From the NCBI GenBank assembly GCA_963611165.1, contig CAVDQG010000004.1, positions 1 to 64,000 on the forward strand: DNA of 64,000 bases, written 5' to 3'. Origin of the DNA: SIG603 sp963611165. Its GTDB lineage: Bacteria; Bacillota; Clostridia; Oscillospirales; Acutalibacteraceae. Under the pieces are notes generated by a model. It saw nothing but the letters and a program-made list of their open reading frames with translations. It ran no database searches and was not told the DNA's origin. Positions within the stretch are counted from its first letter, which is position 1. Each line of letters starts with the position of its first letter. Position numbers and translations under genes: made by a program. Shown here piece by piece: positions 33,662-41,929 of the stretch.

Positions 33662-34471
33662 TCATTTTATACACTTTGCTATCGAAGAATTGACATAATC
33701 GAGCAATAATTCGTTCTCCGGCTTTACCGCCGCACCGTAGTGCTGACCTACAACCTTTTCGTCCATAAGCACAAATCCACCGACCGCATACTCAGAAATC
33801 AGATTTTCGTCACAGCAAACGGCAGACACGATATTGTCTTTGAGAGCCGAAACCGCCGCATCCAAGTCGACATACTCGAAAAAGAACGGATAATCTTTAT
33901 TTTTCTCAAGTGAAGAAAAATACGTCTTTAAATTATCCTCCGACGTTGTGCTTCTTACCACGGCAACATTTTTATTTGTCAGGTCACTCACATTTGAAAG
34001 CTTTGATTCTTCAGAAACCAGAATAGCAAGATAATCCGTGTAGTAGCTGTCAGAAAAACTGATCGTTTGCTTTCTCTCGCTTGTAATCGTGTAATTTGCC
34101 AAAAGCAAATCAAAGTTTCCCCACAAAATAAGACTTTCTCTGTCCTCCGTTGTGACGGGAACAAACTCGACAAGTCCGTCCTTCTCTGCTTTTTCTGCGG
34201 TTACACCGAAGATTTCCGCAGCCGTCTCATAGGCTATATCCGCTTCAAGACCGCTGTATTTTCCGGATTTTTCGTCATATTCAAAAAGTGATGTCGACTC
34301 TTCACTGCACCCTACCGTGAGATAGCCTCGCTCCAAAATATTGTCAATAACAGTAGCGTCAAGCTCAGTCTCGCTTTCGGATGACTCCTCTCGTGAAACA
34401 TCGGATTTACAGCCTGTAAGCAATGCGACAGCAAACAGAAAAACAAAAGCTAAAATCAGCCTTCTTTTCAT
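33662..34471 (-). CDS. Extracellular solute-binding lipoprotein, family 3 (amino-acid type)
   Basis: The 269-aa protein has a lipoprotein signal (MKRRLILAF, lipobox LLTGC) and a family-3 periplasmic-binding fold: ILERGYLTVGCSEES, GLEADIAYETAAEIFG, DLLLANYTITSERKQTISFSDSYY, NKNVAVVRSTTSE. Such proteins bind polar amino acids. No ABC permease or ATPase is adjacent; the gene lies 21 bases after an AEC-type permease on the same strand, an unusual partner. ATG 34471 is preferred (GAGGGTG upstream) to a GTG three codons earlier. Confidence 0.88.
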   Translation of the reverse strand: MKRRLILAFVFLFAVALLTGCKSDVSREESSESETELDATVIDNILERGYLTVGCSEESTSLFEYDEKSGKYSGLEADIAYETAAEIFGVTAEKAEKDGLVEFVPVTTEDRESLILWGNFDLLLANYTITSERKQTISFSDSYYTDYLAILVSEESKLSNVSDLTNKNVAVVRSTTSEDNLKTYFSSLEKNKDYPFFFEYVDLDAAVSALKDNIVSAVCCDENLISEYAVGGFVLMDEKVVGQHYGAAVKPENELLLDYVNSSIAKCIK

Positions 34472-34492
34472 TTTAATCACCCTCTTAATATC

Positions 34493-35470
34493 TTACATCA
34501 AATTAAAGGATTTAAGTACAAATATCCACAGCGTAAGGCTTACGCTTGAAAGCAAAGTTGAAAGCACGACTATATCGGAGCTTAAGACCGAATCGCCCTT
34601 CATGTTTCTCGTCATGACATAACTTGCAACTGTTGTCGGTGAACCGAGCAAAATGAGAATCGCAACAATCTCAGAATCACGAAATCCCATATAAGCGGCT
34701 ATTGGGAGAAAGACTGCAGGCAATAGAATCAGCTTGATAAAAGTTGCGGCACAAGCTGGCTTCAACTTCTTGAGTGCCGCACCGCCCGAGAACGAAGCGC
34801 CGACCACAAGCAGAGCGACGGGAGACGCCGTGCCGCCGACCGTGGAAATTGTCTTGGTGAGAATAGTCGGCAAGCTGATTTTGAGAAGTGCAAACGGAAT
34901 TCCCGCAAGAATGCCGAGAATAATCGGATTTGTGATAATTCCGATTAGCGCCTTTTTGATTGCCGCACCGACGCTTACCTTTGCTTTCGGAAGAAGATTT
35001 CCGTCCTCGTCAACATGTGGCGAGAAAAGAAGAATTAGTACAGAGAAAACATTAAAAAGCGGAACGGCGGAAACTATCATCATAGGCACCATTCCCGATG
35101 AGCCGTAGATATTCACGGCAAAGGCTACTCCGAGAATTGCCGCACTTGAACGGGTTGCACCTTGAGCGAATGCACCGATTAATCCTCTGTTCTTTCTGAA
35201 GAACACAAATGACAGAGCCCATGTCAGCGAGAAAAACACTATCGTGACCAGTGCGCAGTAAATCGCAAAGCTTGGTTTGAAATCACTGTAAAGATCCATC
35301 TTCGAGATAGAATCAAACAGACTGAACGGCAGAGCGCATTTAAAAACATAGTTGTTGGCGGCTTTATTGTAGGTATCGTTAAATATTCCTACCTTATTTA
35401 AAAACCAGCCGAGCAGTATTATCAAAAATACGGGCAGAGTTGCGTTGAGCGCAAATACAAAATTTTCCAT
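34493..35470 (-). CDS. AEC (auxin efflux carrier) family transporter
   Basis: The 325-aa protein has about ten membrane segments in two inverted halves, with the typical N-terminus (LNATLPVFLIILLGWFLNK), the ALPFSLFDSI stretch, and a Gly/Ala-rich crossover (ITNPIILGILAGIPF). Bacterial members export or exchange organic acids such as malate, but the substrate cannot be told. First gene of a pair with the family-3 binding protein. Confidence 0.9.
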   Translation of the reverse strand: MENFVFALNATLPVFLIILLGWFLNKVGIFNDTYNKAANNYVFKCALPFSLFDSISKMDLYSDFKPSFAIYCALVTIVFFSLTWALSFVFFRKNRGLIGAFAQGATRSSAAILGVAFAVNIYGSSGMVPMMIVSAVPLFNVFSVLILLFSPHVDEDGNLLPKAKVSVGAAIKKALIGIITNPIILGILAGIPFALLKISLPTILTKTISTVGGTASPVALLVVGASFSGGAALKKLKPACAATFIKLILLPAVFLPIAAYMGFRDSEIVAILILLGSPTTVASYVMTRNMKGDSVLSSDIVVLSTLLSSVSLTLWIFVLKSFNLM

Positions 35471-35515
35471 TATTTACCTCGGTATTCTTATCTTTTTCAT
35501 TCATTTGCTCAAAAA

Positions 35516-35544
35516 ATAATAGCACAAGAATTCTCAATTATCAA
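35516..35544 (-). promoter_or_regulatory. Promoter of the AEC permease/binding protein pair
   Basis: On the minus strand TTGATA (35544-35539), 17 bp, TATTAT (35521-35516). Confidence 0.65.
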
Positions 35545-35554
35545 GAAAACCAAG

Positions 35555-36172
35555 TCACAAACCGAGCGTTACAATCAAGATTACCGAGTAAAGCACCATG
35601 GAAACTGACGCTATCATCCCTGCAAGAAAAAGTATTTTGTTTATAAGTCCGTCAGAGCGGCAGAGATTTATCGAAAACCCCGTCTTTATGGGATAGAGCA
35701 GTCTGACTCCTTTCTTATTCAGCACATCAATCACCTGATGCGAAAAGAAAGCCGCCGCAAAATAGCGTGCGCCGATCGGGAAAGAAATCGCAATGCAAGA
35801 ATACAAAATTCCGAGACACAAAAACGAGTGCATAAAGCTTCTATGAGGAGTCTGCTTTCCGATAAGGCAAACGGAAATGAAAACCGCCGCACACAAAATC
35901 GACCGAACCAAGCCGTTGTTTGAAAGGAGCCTTTCTCTTAGTCCCAGATGAAAAAAGTATTCGGCACCGCCAAGCAAAACACAAATGCCGAGAATGAAAA
36001 ACATAATCATATTGGCTTGCTTTCTTGAACTTGAAGTGCCTGAGTCAATATCACATATAACCGAGCCGACAAGCGCCATGCCTGTGCCGATTATCAAGGT
36101 GGGAACATCCGTCGGAATGAACATCGCAAGGCTTGTCGCTGTTCCGACTGCCGCATGAGTTTTTTGAAGCAT
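35555..36172 (-). CDS. YdjM-like membrane-bound metal-dependent hydrolase
   Basis: The 205-aa protein matches the DUF457/YdjM family: KTHAAVG at the N-terminus, a membrane segment, CDIDSGTSS (metal Asp), HRSFMHSF and SHQVIDVLNKKGVRLLYP. Histidines and aspartates at these places are the presumed metal site, set among four to five membrane helices. Substrate unknown; E. coli YdjM is LexA regulated. An AGGAG site sits six bases before the start, inside one arm of an 8-bp inverted repeat. Confidence 0.85.
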   Translation of the reverse strand: MLQKTHAAVGTATSLAMFIPTDVPTLIIGTGMALVGSVICDIDSGTSSSRKQANMIMFFILGICVLLGGAEYFFHLGLRERLLSNNGLVRSILCAAVFISVCLIGKQTPHRSFMHSFLCLGILYSCIAISFPIGARYFAAAFFSHQVIDVLNKKGVRLLYPIKTGFSINLCRSDGLINKILFLAGMIASVSMVLYSVILIVTLGL

Positions 36173-36177
36173 ATAAT

Positions 36178-36214
36178 CTCCTATTGTTTTATGTAAATTT
36201 AAAAGTAATAGGAG
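36178..36214 (-). promoter_or_regulatory. Inverted repeat over the -10 box and ribosome site of the YdjM-like gene
   Basis: CTCCTATT (36178-36185) and AATAGGAG (36207-36214) are perfect inverted copies. The promoter-proximal arm overlaps a -10 TATACT (36218-36213; -35 TTGCTT 17 bp upstream); the gene-proximal arm contains the whole AGGAG ribosome site. Confidence 0.5.
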
Positions 36215-36239
36215 TATAGCATATTATCGAACAAAAAGC

Positions 36240-36270
36240 AAACAGCAGAACCGATAATTTCGATTCTGCT
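36240..36270 (-). terminator. Terminator of the GT2 gene
   Basis: On the minus strand AGCAGAATCGA pairs with TCGGTTCTGCT (36270-36244), followed by GTTTGCTTTTTG. Confidence 0.75.
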
Positions 36271-36279
36271 GAAAAAAGC

Positions 36280-37302
36280 TTAGTTAAATTTGAGGAATTT
36301 ATGAGCTGTTTTGTAGGAAAGTGAGCAAATCTCCTGTCCTGCTCTTCCTGGAAGGTTGAGGAAAGTTACAACGCTTAGGTGCTTGAACTTTCTTGCAAGC
36401 GGCTCATCAATCTGATAGAGCTCCTTCCAGAATTCTCTCATCTCTCTGTCGGTTTCCTTGGATTTATTAAGTCTGCAGAAAAGCGAGCTTAAGATAAACA
36501 TAAGTCTCAGGTGATGATAAAGACATCTGTAAAGGTGCGGTTCGGTATTCTTAATATCGAGTATTCTGTGTGCCTCGAAGCAAAGCTTGGTTACCTTGAG
36601 CTGCTGAGCATATCTCTTGAGAAGAGCTTCCTTGGCAACGGACTGGCCGTCTCTGCCGATGAGGTAGTAGTAGAAGTCAATGTTAAGATACATAATCTTC
36701 TTGGCATACGGAATGGAGTAATAAACATAATAGTTATCCTCGTAGAATGTATGCTTAGGAAGCACAAGACCGTTTTCTTTCATGATGCTCGTCTTGAACA
36801 TGCAGGAATGCAGAGTTAAATTCTGGCTCATAAGGAACGGCTTTGTCTGCTCCCATGAAACGATTTTGTGTTCGGGGAAAATAGAACCGTACTTAATTCT
36901 TCTGTGAATGCCCTCGCCCTTTATATAGTAAAGGTAGTTGCACACAAAAAGATCGGGCAAATTCTTTTCTGCCGTACCGCCGATAATGTCAAGTAACTTC
37001 TCGAGTGCATCCTCACCGACCCAGTCGTCAGAATCGACAACCTTGAAGTATTTTCCCGTAGCGTGAGCAATGCCCTGATTAATACCCTCGCCGTGGCCGC
37101 CGTTCTCCTGATGAACAACCTTGACGATGTCGGGATATTTCTCTGCATACTCGTCGGCAATTTCGCCTGTTCTGTCCTTTGAGCCGTCATCGATAATGAT
37201 AATCTCTACTCTGTCTCCGCCCTTAAGTAAGCTCTCGATGCAAACACTCATATAATCAGCCGAGTTGTAGCACGGAACTGTAAAGGATATCAATTTTTCC
37301 AT
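36280..37302 (-). CDS. Glycosyltransferase family 2
   Basis: The 340-aa protein has a GT-A fold: SFTVPCYNSADYM, IIIIDDGSKDRT (nucleotide-sugar Asp pair), HQENGGHGEGINQGI and the DxD motif VDSDDW. The C-terminal 150 residues are largely helical and lack membrane segments. Such enzymes make capsule, teichoic or other surface glycans; the acceptor is unknown. Start at MEKLISF by the upstream GAAAGGT; a 25-codon upstream extension is not supported. Monocistronic, with no other glycan genes nearby. Confidence 0.9.
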   Translation of the reverse strand: MEKLISFTVPCYNSADYMSVCIESLLKGGDRVEIIIIDDGSKDRTGEIADEYAEKYPDIVKVVHQENGGHGEGINQGIAHATGKYFKVVDSDDWVGEDALEKLLDIIGGTAEKNLPDLFVCNYLYYIKGEGIHRRIKYGSIFPEHKIVSWEQTKPFLMSQNLTLHSCMFKTSIMKENGLVLPKHTFYEDNYYVYYSIPYAKKIMYLNIDFYYYLIGRDGQSVAKEALLKRYAQQLKVTKLCFEAHRILDIKNTEPHLYRCLYHHLRLMFILSSLFCRLNKSKETDREMREFWKELYQIDEPLARKFKHLSVVTFLNLPGRAGQEICSLSYKTAHKFLKFN

Positions 37303-37348
37303 AAATCTTTTACCTTTCAAATTTAATCGTTTTGAAATTATTCGATAT

Positions 37349-37377
37349 ATTTTAACACATAAATGACTTTCGGTCAA
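37349..37377 (-). promoter_or_regulatory. Promoter of the GT2 gene
   Basis: On the minus strand TTGACC (37377-37372), 17 bp, TAAAAT (37354-37349). Confidence 0.7.
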
Positions 37378-37499
37378 ATTTAAAAGTGCCGTTTTTTGCC
37401 GTCAAAATGCCGAATTTCGCAAAATTCACACAATATTCAAATAAAAATCAATTTTAAAAGCTTTACAATTTGAGTCTTTATATTTTAGACTATGAAGAG

Positions 37500-37505
37500 T
37501 ATAAT
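37500..37505 (+). promoter_or_regulatory. -10 box of the sugar-acid dehydratase operon
   Basis: A perfect TATAAT with no good -35 box at 16-18 bp (only TTTATA), which suggests an activator-dependent promoter. The predicted start (about 37512) is the first base of the folded leader. Confidence 0.55.
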
Positions 37506-37511
37506 CAAAGA

Positions 37512-37569
37512 GCAGATAACCTCGCCTTGCAAGGAGGGGGCATCCGAATAGATTTAAATCTATGTCTGC
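37512..37569 (+). ncRNA. Candidate structured leader RNA with a three-way junction
   Basis: An outer stem GCAGA/TCTGC (37512-37516, 37565-37569) encloses hairpin 2, CCTC-g-CCTTGCAAGG-a-GGGG (37520-37539), and hairpin 3, the 16-base perfect palindrome ATAGATTTAAATCTAT (37548-37563). The ribosome site AAGGAAGG follows at 37577. It matches no riboswitch class that I recognise and no T-box. The palindromes could instead be DNA operators. Confidence 0.45.
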
Positions 37570-37592
37570 CGTTTTAAGGAAGGTGTGTCAGT

Positions 37593-39311
37593 ATGCTAAA
37601 AAGTCAGGAAATCAGAGCGATTGCTCCCGAGATGGATCCGCTGAGAATAGGTATGGGCTGGACGGTCGAAGACCTCGAAAAGCCGCAAATTTTAATAGAA
37701 AGCACCTACGGTCAGAGTCACCCCGGCTCTGCTCATCTGCTCGATTTTGCAAATCTTGCCTATAAAGGCGTTCATGATGCGGGCGGCAAAGGCGCGCTTT
37801 ACTTTGCAACCGATATTTGCGACGGAATGAGTCAGGGTCACGACGGCATTAATTATTCCCTCGCTTCACGAGATATAATCGCCGACCTCATCGAAATTCA
37901 CAACAACGCAACAAGCTTTGATGCAGGTGTTTTCATCGCAAGCTGTGATAAATCCGTTCCCGCCGAACTTATCGGCATCGGAAGAATAGATATTCCCGCA
38001 ATTGTTGTGACCGGCGGTGTTATGGAAGCCGGCCCGAATTTACTTACGCTTGAGCAAATCGGAAAATACAGCGCCATGTATGAGCGTGGAGAGATAAGCG
38101 AAAAGGAGCTCACATATTATAAACACCATGCTTGTCCATCTTGCGGAGCGTGCTCCTTTATGGGTACGGCTTCCACCATGCAGATTATGGCTGAAGCACT
38201 GGGACTTATGCTTCCGGGAAGTGCGCTCATGCCGGCGACAAGCCCCGACCTCAAAGACTTCGCCTACAAGGCAGGTCTTCAGGCTGTGAAACTTTCAAAG
38301 CTTGGTCTTAAAGCGTCCGATATTTGCACCCGTGAAGCATTTGAAAATGCAATCATGGTGCATGCGGCTATTTCAGGCTCTACCAATACTCTTCTTCATA
38401 TTCCCGCAATTTCCCGTGAGTACGGAATTGAAATTGACGGAGATTATTTTGACAGAATGCACCGTGGTGCTCATTATCTTCTCAATATCCGTCCCGCAGG
38501 CGAATGGCCCGCCGAATATTTCTATTATGCAGGCGGAGTTCCGAGAATTATGGAGGAAATTAAATCAAGTCTGCACCTCGACTGCATGACCGTCACAGGA
38601 AAGACGCTCGGCGAAAACCTTGAAGATTTGAAAAAATCCGATTACTTCGAGAAGTGTGACGAATATATGGCACGCACGGGACTCAAGCGTACCGATGTCA
38701 TCAAGACTTTCGATAATCCAATCGGAACGGACGGAACAATCGCCGTTCTCAGAGGAAATATTGCACCTGACGGATGCGTTGTTAAGCACTCTGCCGTACC
38801 AAAGGAGATGCACAAAGCGATTCTCAAGGCAAGACCGTTTGACTGCGAGGAAGATGCAATAAGTGCAATTCTAACTCACAAGATTAACCCCGGCGAGGCT
38901 GTTATAATTCGCTATGAAGGCCCTAAGGGCTCGGGAATGCCTGAGATGTTCTACACCACAGAGGCAATTTCCTCCGACCCGGAGCTTGCTGCATCTATCG
39001 CACTTCTGACGGACGGAAGATTCTCGGGAGCAAGCAAGGGCCCGGCAATCGGTCACATCTCACCCGAAGCGGCTGAGGGCGGCCCAATCGCCTTAGTCGA
39101 GGAGAACGACATTATCGAAATCGACATCAAGGAGAGGATTTTGAGAGTTATCGGTATTGACGGGGAAAGAAAAACGCCCGAAGAAATCGATGAAATATTT
39201 GAAGAAAGAAGAAAATCATGGGTGCCTAAGGAACCCAAATATAAAAAGGGCGTGCTTAAGCTTTATACCGAGCATGCCGCTTCACCAATGAACGGAGGTT
39301 ACATGAAGTAA
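37593..39311 (+). CDS. IlvD/Edd family dehydratase, probably sugar-acid specific
   Basis: The 572-aa protein is an iron-sulfur dehydratase. It has CDGMSQGHDGINYSL (Cys76), the ASCDKSVP motif (Cys118, Lys120), and CPSCGACSFMGTASTM (Cys181/184/187), then TDGRFSGASKGPAIGHISPEA near the C-terminus. CDGxxQGxDG resembles 6-phosphogluconate dehydratase more than IlvD (DDGIAMGHGG). The downstream KDPG aldolase supports a role in dehydrating an aldonate or phosphoaldonate to a 2-keto-3-deoxy acid, rather than in valine/isoleucine synthesis; no other ilv genes are near. The true substrate is open. Strong ribosome site AAGGAAGGTG. Confidence 0.85.
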   Translation: MLKSQEIRAIAPEMDPLRIGMGWTVEDLEKPQILIESTYGQSHPGSAHLLDFANLAYKGVHDAGGKGALYFATDICDGMSQGHDGINYSLASRDIIADLIEIHNNATSFDAGVFIASCDKSVPAELIGIGRIDIPAIVVTGGVMEAGPNLLTLEQIGKYSAMYERGEISEKELTYYKHHACPSCGACSFMGTASTMQIMAEALGLMLPGSALMPATSPDLKDFAYKAGLQAVKLSKLGLKASDICTREAFENAIMVHAAISGSTNTLLHIPAISREYGIEIDGDYFDRMHRGAHYLLNIRPAGEWPAEYFYYAGGVPRIMEEIKSSLHLDCMTVTGKTLGENLEDLKKSDYFEKCDEYMARTGLKRTDVIKTFDNPIGTDGTIAVLRGNIAPDGCVVKHSAVPKEMHKAILKARPFDCEEDAISAILTHKINPGEAVIIRYEGPKGSGMPEMFYTTEAISSDPELAASIALLTDGRFSGASKGPAIGHISPEAAEGGPIALVEENDIIEIDIKERILRVIGIDGERKTPEEIDEIFEERRKSWVPKEPKYKKGVLKLYTEHAASPMNGGYMK

Positions 39312-39943
39312 TGGCTGAAAACAAAAAGAGAAAACGTAAGCCAAAAAGGAACAATCAGCAAATCACATATGTACTTGACGAGCCGATTGAAGTAAAGGAT
39401 CACAAGGTACTCAAAAGAGTATTCATGGGAATTTTCTTTTTCATCGGAACGTTCATCATCCTTGCCGCAGCGGTGCTCGTTATGAACGTGCTTCACAGCG
39501 ACAGCGTGAACCCCGAGGAGCTTAGCACAAGCTTCACGGAATTCCTCTCATCGTACAACGAATATCCCAATTTAAGGGATTTACCGAGCGGTCTTGAGGT
39601 GAGTTCGGCAGAGTTTGTCTCGAGAGGAACATCCTACACTCTGACGGTTAAAATCAAAAACACCGACAAAGACCTCGCACAAATCAATATTCAGATGTAC
39701 TATCCTACCACTTTTACAGAACTGACGGGCGCTAAAAATCCGTTCGTTTCATACGGCACGGATAATGCAATCACGATTGAGGCAGGCAAGGAGTATGAAT
39801 TCACCGTAACGGGAGCTGTCAGCGGCAATATATCGGAAGATAAATTAAAATCGTCTATTGAGGCTGTTTATATCGAGCTTATCACAACCCACCGTGACAG
39901 CGGCAGAATTATGCAGCCTATTACATTCAGAACAGTTTCATAG
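39311..39943 (+). CDS. Single-pass membrane protein of unknown function
   Basis: The 210-aa protein has a very basic N-terminus (KKRKRKPKRN), one membrane helix at about residues 38-61, and an extracytoplasmic domain of about 145 aa with alternating hydrophobic strands (SYTLTVKIKNT, EYEFTVTGAV) suggesting an immunoglobulin-like or FxLYD-type beta-sandwich. I recognise no family. Its ATG overlaps the dehydratase stop (TAATG), and the aldolase follows 11 bases later, so it is an integral part of a sugar-acid operon, which is odd for a surface-exposed protein. Confidence 0.75.
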   Translation: MAENKKRKRKPKRNNQQITYVLDEPIEVKDHKVLKRVFMGIFFFIGTFIILAAAVLVMNVLHSDSVNPEELSTSFTEFLSSYNEYPNLRDLPSGLEVSSAEFVSRGTSYTLTVKIKNTDKDLAQINIQMYYPTTFTELTGAKNPFVSYGTDNAITIEAGKEYEFTVTGAVSGNISEDKLKSSIEAVYIELITTHRDSGRIMQPITFRTVS

Positions 39944-39954
39944 GGAGGAACATC

Positions 39955-40593
39955 ATGAAGAATATAGAAGAATTACTGTATAACACAGGTATCATTCCCG
40001 TTGTAAAAATAGAGGACGCTTCAAAAGCGGTAGAGCTTGCAAAAACCTTTGTTAAGGGCGGACTTCCCGCGGCAGAAATCACTTTCCGTTCCGATGCGGC
40101 GGCTGAGGCAATTAAGCTCATATCAGAAAATGTACCCGAGTGCTTCGTCTGCGCAGGAACTGTTCTCACACCTGAGCAGGCTGAAACAGCCGTCAAAGCC
40201 GGTGCCAAGGCTATCATAAGCCCGGGCACCAACCCTGAGACGGTCAAGTGGTGCATCGAAAATGACATCCCTGTTTTCCCGGGATGTGCAACCCCGAGCG
40301 AGGTTGAAATGAACATGAGAATGGGGCTCAAGATTGTTAAGCTGTTCCCGGCAGAGGTTGTCGGCGGCGTGGGAATGCTCAAAGCATTGAGCGGCCCATA
40401 TGCCTCCATGAAATTCATGCCAACCGGCGGAATCAAGCTTTCAAATGTCAAGGAGTATCTTTCTTTGCCAAACTGCATTGCTTGCGGCGGAACATGGATT
40501 TCTCCCGTTGACGCAATCAACGAGGGTCGTTTCGATGAAATCGAGAACAAAGCCCGTGCGGCGGCAGAGCTTGTCAGAAGTCTGAGAGCATAA
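39955..40593 (+). CDS. eda: KDPG/KHG aldolase
   Basis: Eda cleaves 2-keto-3-deoxy-6-phosphogluconate to pyruvate and glyceraldehyde-3-phosphate. The 212-aa class I aldolase has GIIPVVKIED, GGLPAAEITFRSDAA (catalytic Glu), FVCAGTVLTPEQ, the Schiff-base lysine in KLFPAEVVGG, and MPTGGIKLSN. Last gene of the operon behind the sugar-acid dehydratase; GGGAGG ribosome site. No KDG kinase is in the cluster. Confidence 0.94.
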   Translation: MKNIEELLYNTGIIPVVKIEDASKAVELAKTFVKGGLPAAEITFRSDAAAEAIKLISENVPECFVCAGTVLTPEQAETAVKAGAKAIISPGTNPETVKWCIENDIPVFPGCATPSEVEMNMRMGLKIVKLFPAEVVGGVGMLKALSGPYASMKFMPTGGIKLSNVKEYLSLPNCIACGGTWISPVDAINEGRFDEIENKARAAAELVRSLRA

Positions 40594-40610
40594 AATTTAA
40601 ATATGCAAAA

Positions 40611-40649
40611 AAGTGCGTGTGAAAAAGCTATCTTTTTTCACACGCACTT
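40611..40649 (+). terminator. Bidirectional terminator between eda and the NdpA gene
   Basis: A 16-bp perfect stem AAGTGCGTGTGAAAAA/TTTTTCACACGCACTT (40611-40626, 40634-40649), ending two convergent operons. Confidence 0.9.
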
Positions 40650-40652
40650 CAT

Positions 40653-41657
40653 TTATCTATTGATTATTTTGCTGATATTTTTAAGCTCTATTGAAATTGT
40701 GCCGTCAGGATTATTGATGAATTCGATATAATCCGAGCTGTCGGCATAATCCGCAGGAAAGCTGATTTCAATTCCCGTATCGGTCTTGATTTTCTGCTTT
40801 ACTTTCTGCTTCTCGGCATAGCTTCTGTCAACGCTTACCTTTTCGGGCAACTTCGATTCGTTCAGCTTCTCACGGAACTCACTCTGCATATTGCTGTTGT
40901 TTCCGAAAACCGTTTCTGCCGCATCCTCAAGGTCGAAATATTCTCCCTCGGCTGAGCTCTCATAAATGAAGCTTCTTGCCTTTGCCACAGCCTGAGCGGT
41001 GTTCTCGCCATGCTCCTCGGCTACCTCGGCAGCCGCCTTGCTGACAGCCTTTATAACCTCACGGGAAGAAGCCTCTGCCTCAACGCCCAAAATATCGTCA
41101 CGAAGTATATATGCCGCCTGACCGTTTCTTACTCTCTTCTTCTCACTGTAAATCACGGAGAAATTCTCGAGGTTCACCACGGCATATGCATCCGCTTTAC
41201 CGCCTGTCGAGAGTATCGCACGGTGCACGATAACCTCCGACTCGGGGCCGTCAGACGTTGTGAGGACATTGTGTGTATAAGCTGTTTTATGATTAAAAAT
41301 CATTATCGCAATGTAAGGGACTTCATTCTCGTTGAATTCGGCAGTCAAAAAGTCGCACGAACTCGGCTCGTCTGTTTCCTTAAGCTTATTAAAAAGATAC
41401 TGACCTATACTTCCCGATAAAATAACAAGGTCATCCTCTGTCTTTCCGCTCTCGGCATAAGCCTTAGCCGTCTCGAAAAACGCACTGTCCGGCTTGAAGC
41501 TTGCCTTTTTTCTGTCGGGGTCTTTCATAATTTTTTCGATATGCTTATTAATAAATTCTCCGTTTGCCGGCTGAACGAAATTCAGGCAAGCCTTGGAAAG
41601 CACGCACATATCGGATGAAAAATCAAAAATATGAAGACTTGCTTTGCTAAGTATCAT
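40653..41657 (-). CDS. Nucleoid-associated protein, NdpA/YejK family
   Basis: The 334-aa protein matches the 37-kDa nucleoid-associated family (PF04245-type): an N-terminal region with a central strand-rich part (YIAIMIFNHKTAYTHNV, ADAYAVVNLENFSVIYSEKK), then a helical part and a basic stretch (KQKVKQKIKTDTGIEISFP). E. coli YejK binds the nucleoid and topoisomerase IV; the function in Clostridia is not known. It ends the spoVB-mazG-hup-rlbA gene string. Start at MILSKASL by GAGGGGAAG; it begins 10 bases after the S4 gene stop. Confidence 0.82.
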   Translation of the reverse strand: MILSKASLHIFDFSSDMCVLSKACLNFVQPANGEFINKHIEKIMKDPDRKKASFKPDSAFFETAKAYAESGKTEDDLVILSGSIGQYLFNKLKETDEPSSCDFLTAEFNENEVPYIAIMIFNHKTAYTHNVLTTSDGPESEVIVHRAILSTGGKADAYAVVNLENFSVIYSEKKRVRNGQAAYILRDDILGVEAEASSREVIKAVSKAAAEVAEEHGENTAQAVAKARSFIYESSAEGEYFDLEDAAETVFGNNSNMQSEFREKLNESKLPEKVSVDRSYAEKQKVKQKIKTDTGIEISFPADYADSSDYIEFINNPDGTISIELKNISKIINR

Positions 41658-41667
41658 ACGCTTCCCC

Positions 41668-41916
41668 TCAGGACTCCGCAATTATCTCGTACATTGCCGG
41701 AGCGTCCTCTTTCTTGGCATACTCATTGACGGAAAGCACCTTTGCCTTTACGCTTTTAGCACCGAGCTGGAGTTCTATTTCATCGCCTATTTTCACATCA
41801 TAGCTTGCACGCTGAACTCTTCCGTTCACGATTACTCTGCCTGCGTCGCAAGCCTCGTTTGCTACCGTTCTTCGTTTGATTATTCTGGAAACCTTAAGAT
41901 ATTTATCAAGTCTCAT
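41668..41916 (-). CDS. S4-domain RNA-binding protein (RlbA/YabO, Hsp15-like)
   Basis: The 82-aa protein is a lone S4 domain (MRLDKYLKVSRIIKRRTVANEACDAGRVIVNGR), as in heat shock protein Hsp15 and Bacillus YabO, which bind rRNA or stalled large subunits. GGAGG lies directly before the start. A terminator stem ends only a few bases upstream, its T-run touching the ribosome site, so expression depends on read-through or an unseen promoter. It sits between hup and the NdpA gene. Confidence 0.92.
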   Translation of the reverse strand: MRLDKYLKVSRIIKRRTVANEACDAGRVIVNGRVQRASYDVKIGDEIELQLGAKSVKAKVLSVNEYAKKEDAPAMYEIIAES

Positions 41917-41929
41917 ATTATCCTCCAAA

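Noticed and set aside
37506..37592. T-box or other known riboswitch before the IlvD/Edd gene
   Set aside because: The conserved T-box sequence and known aptamer cores are absent; it is listed only as a candidate structure.
37593..39311. Assignment as ilvD (valine/isoleucine synthesis)
   Set aside because: The operon partner is KDPG aldolase, the CDGxxQGxDG motif is Edd-like, and no ilvB/C/E or leu genes adjoin.
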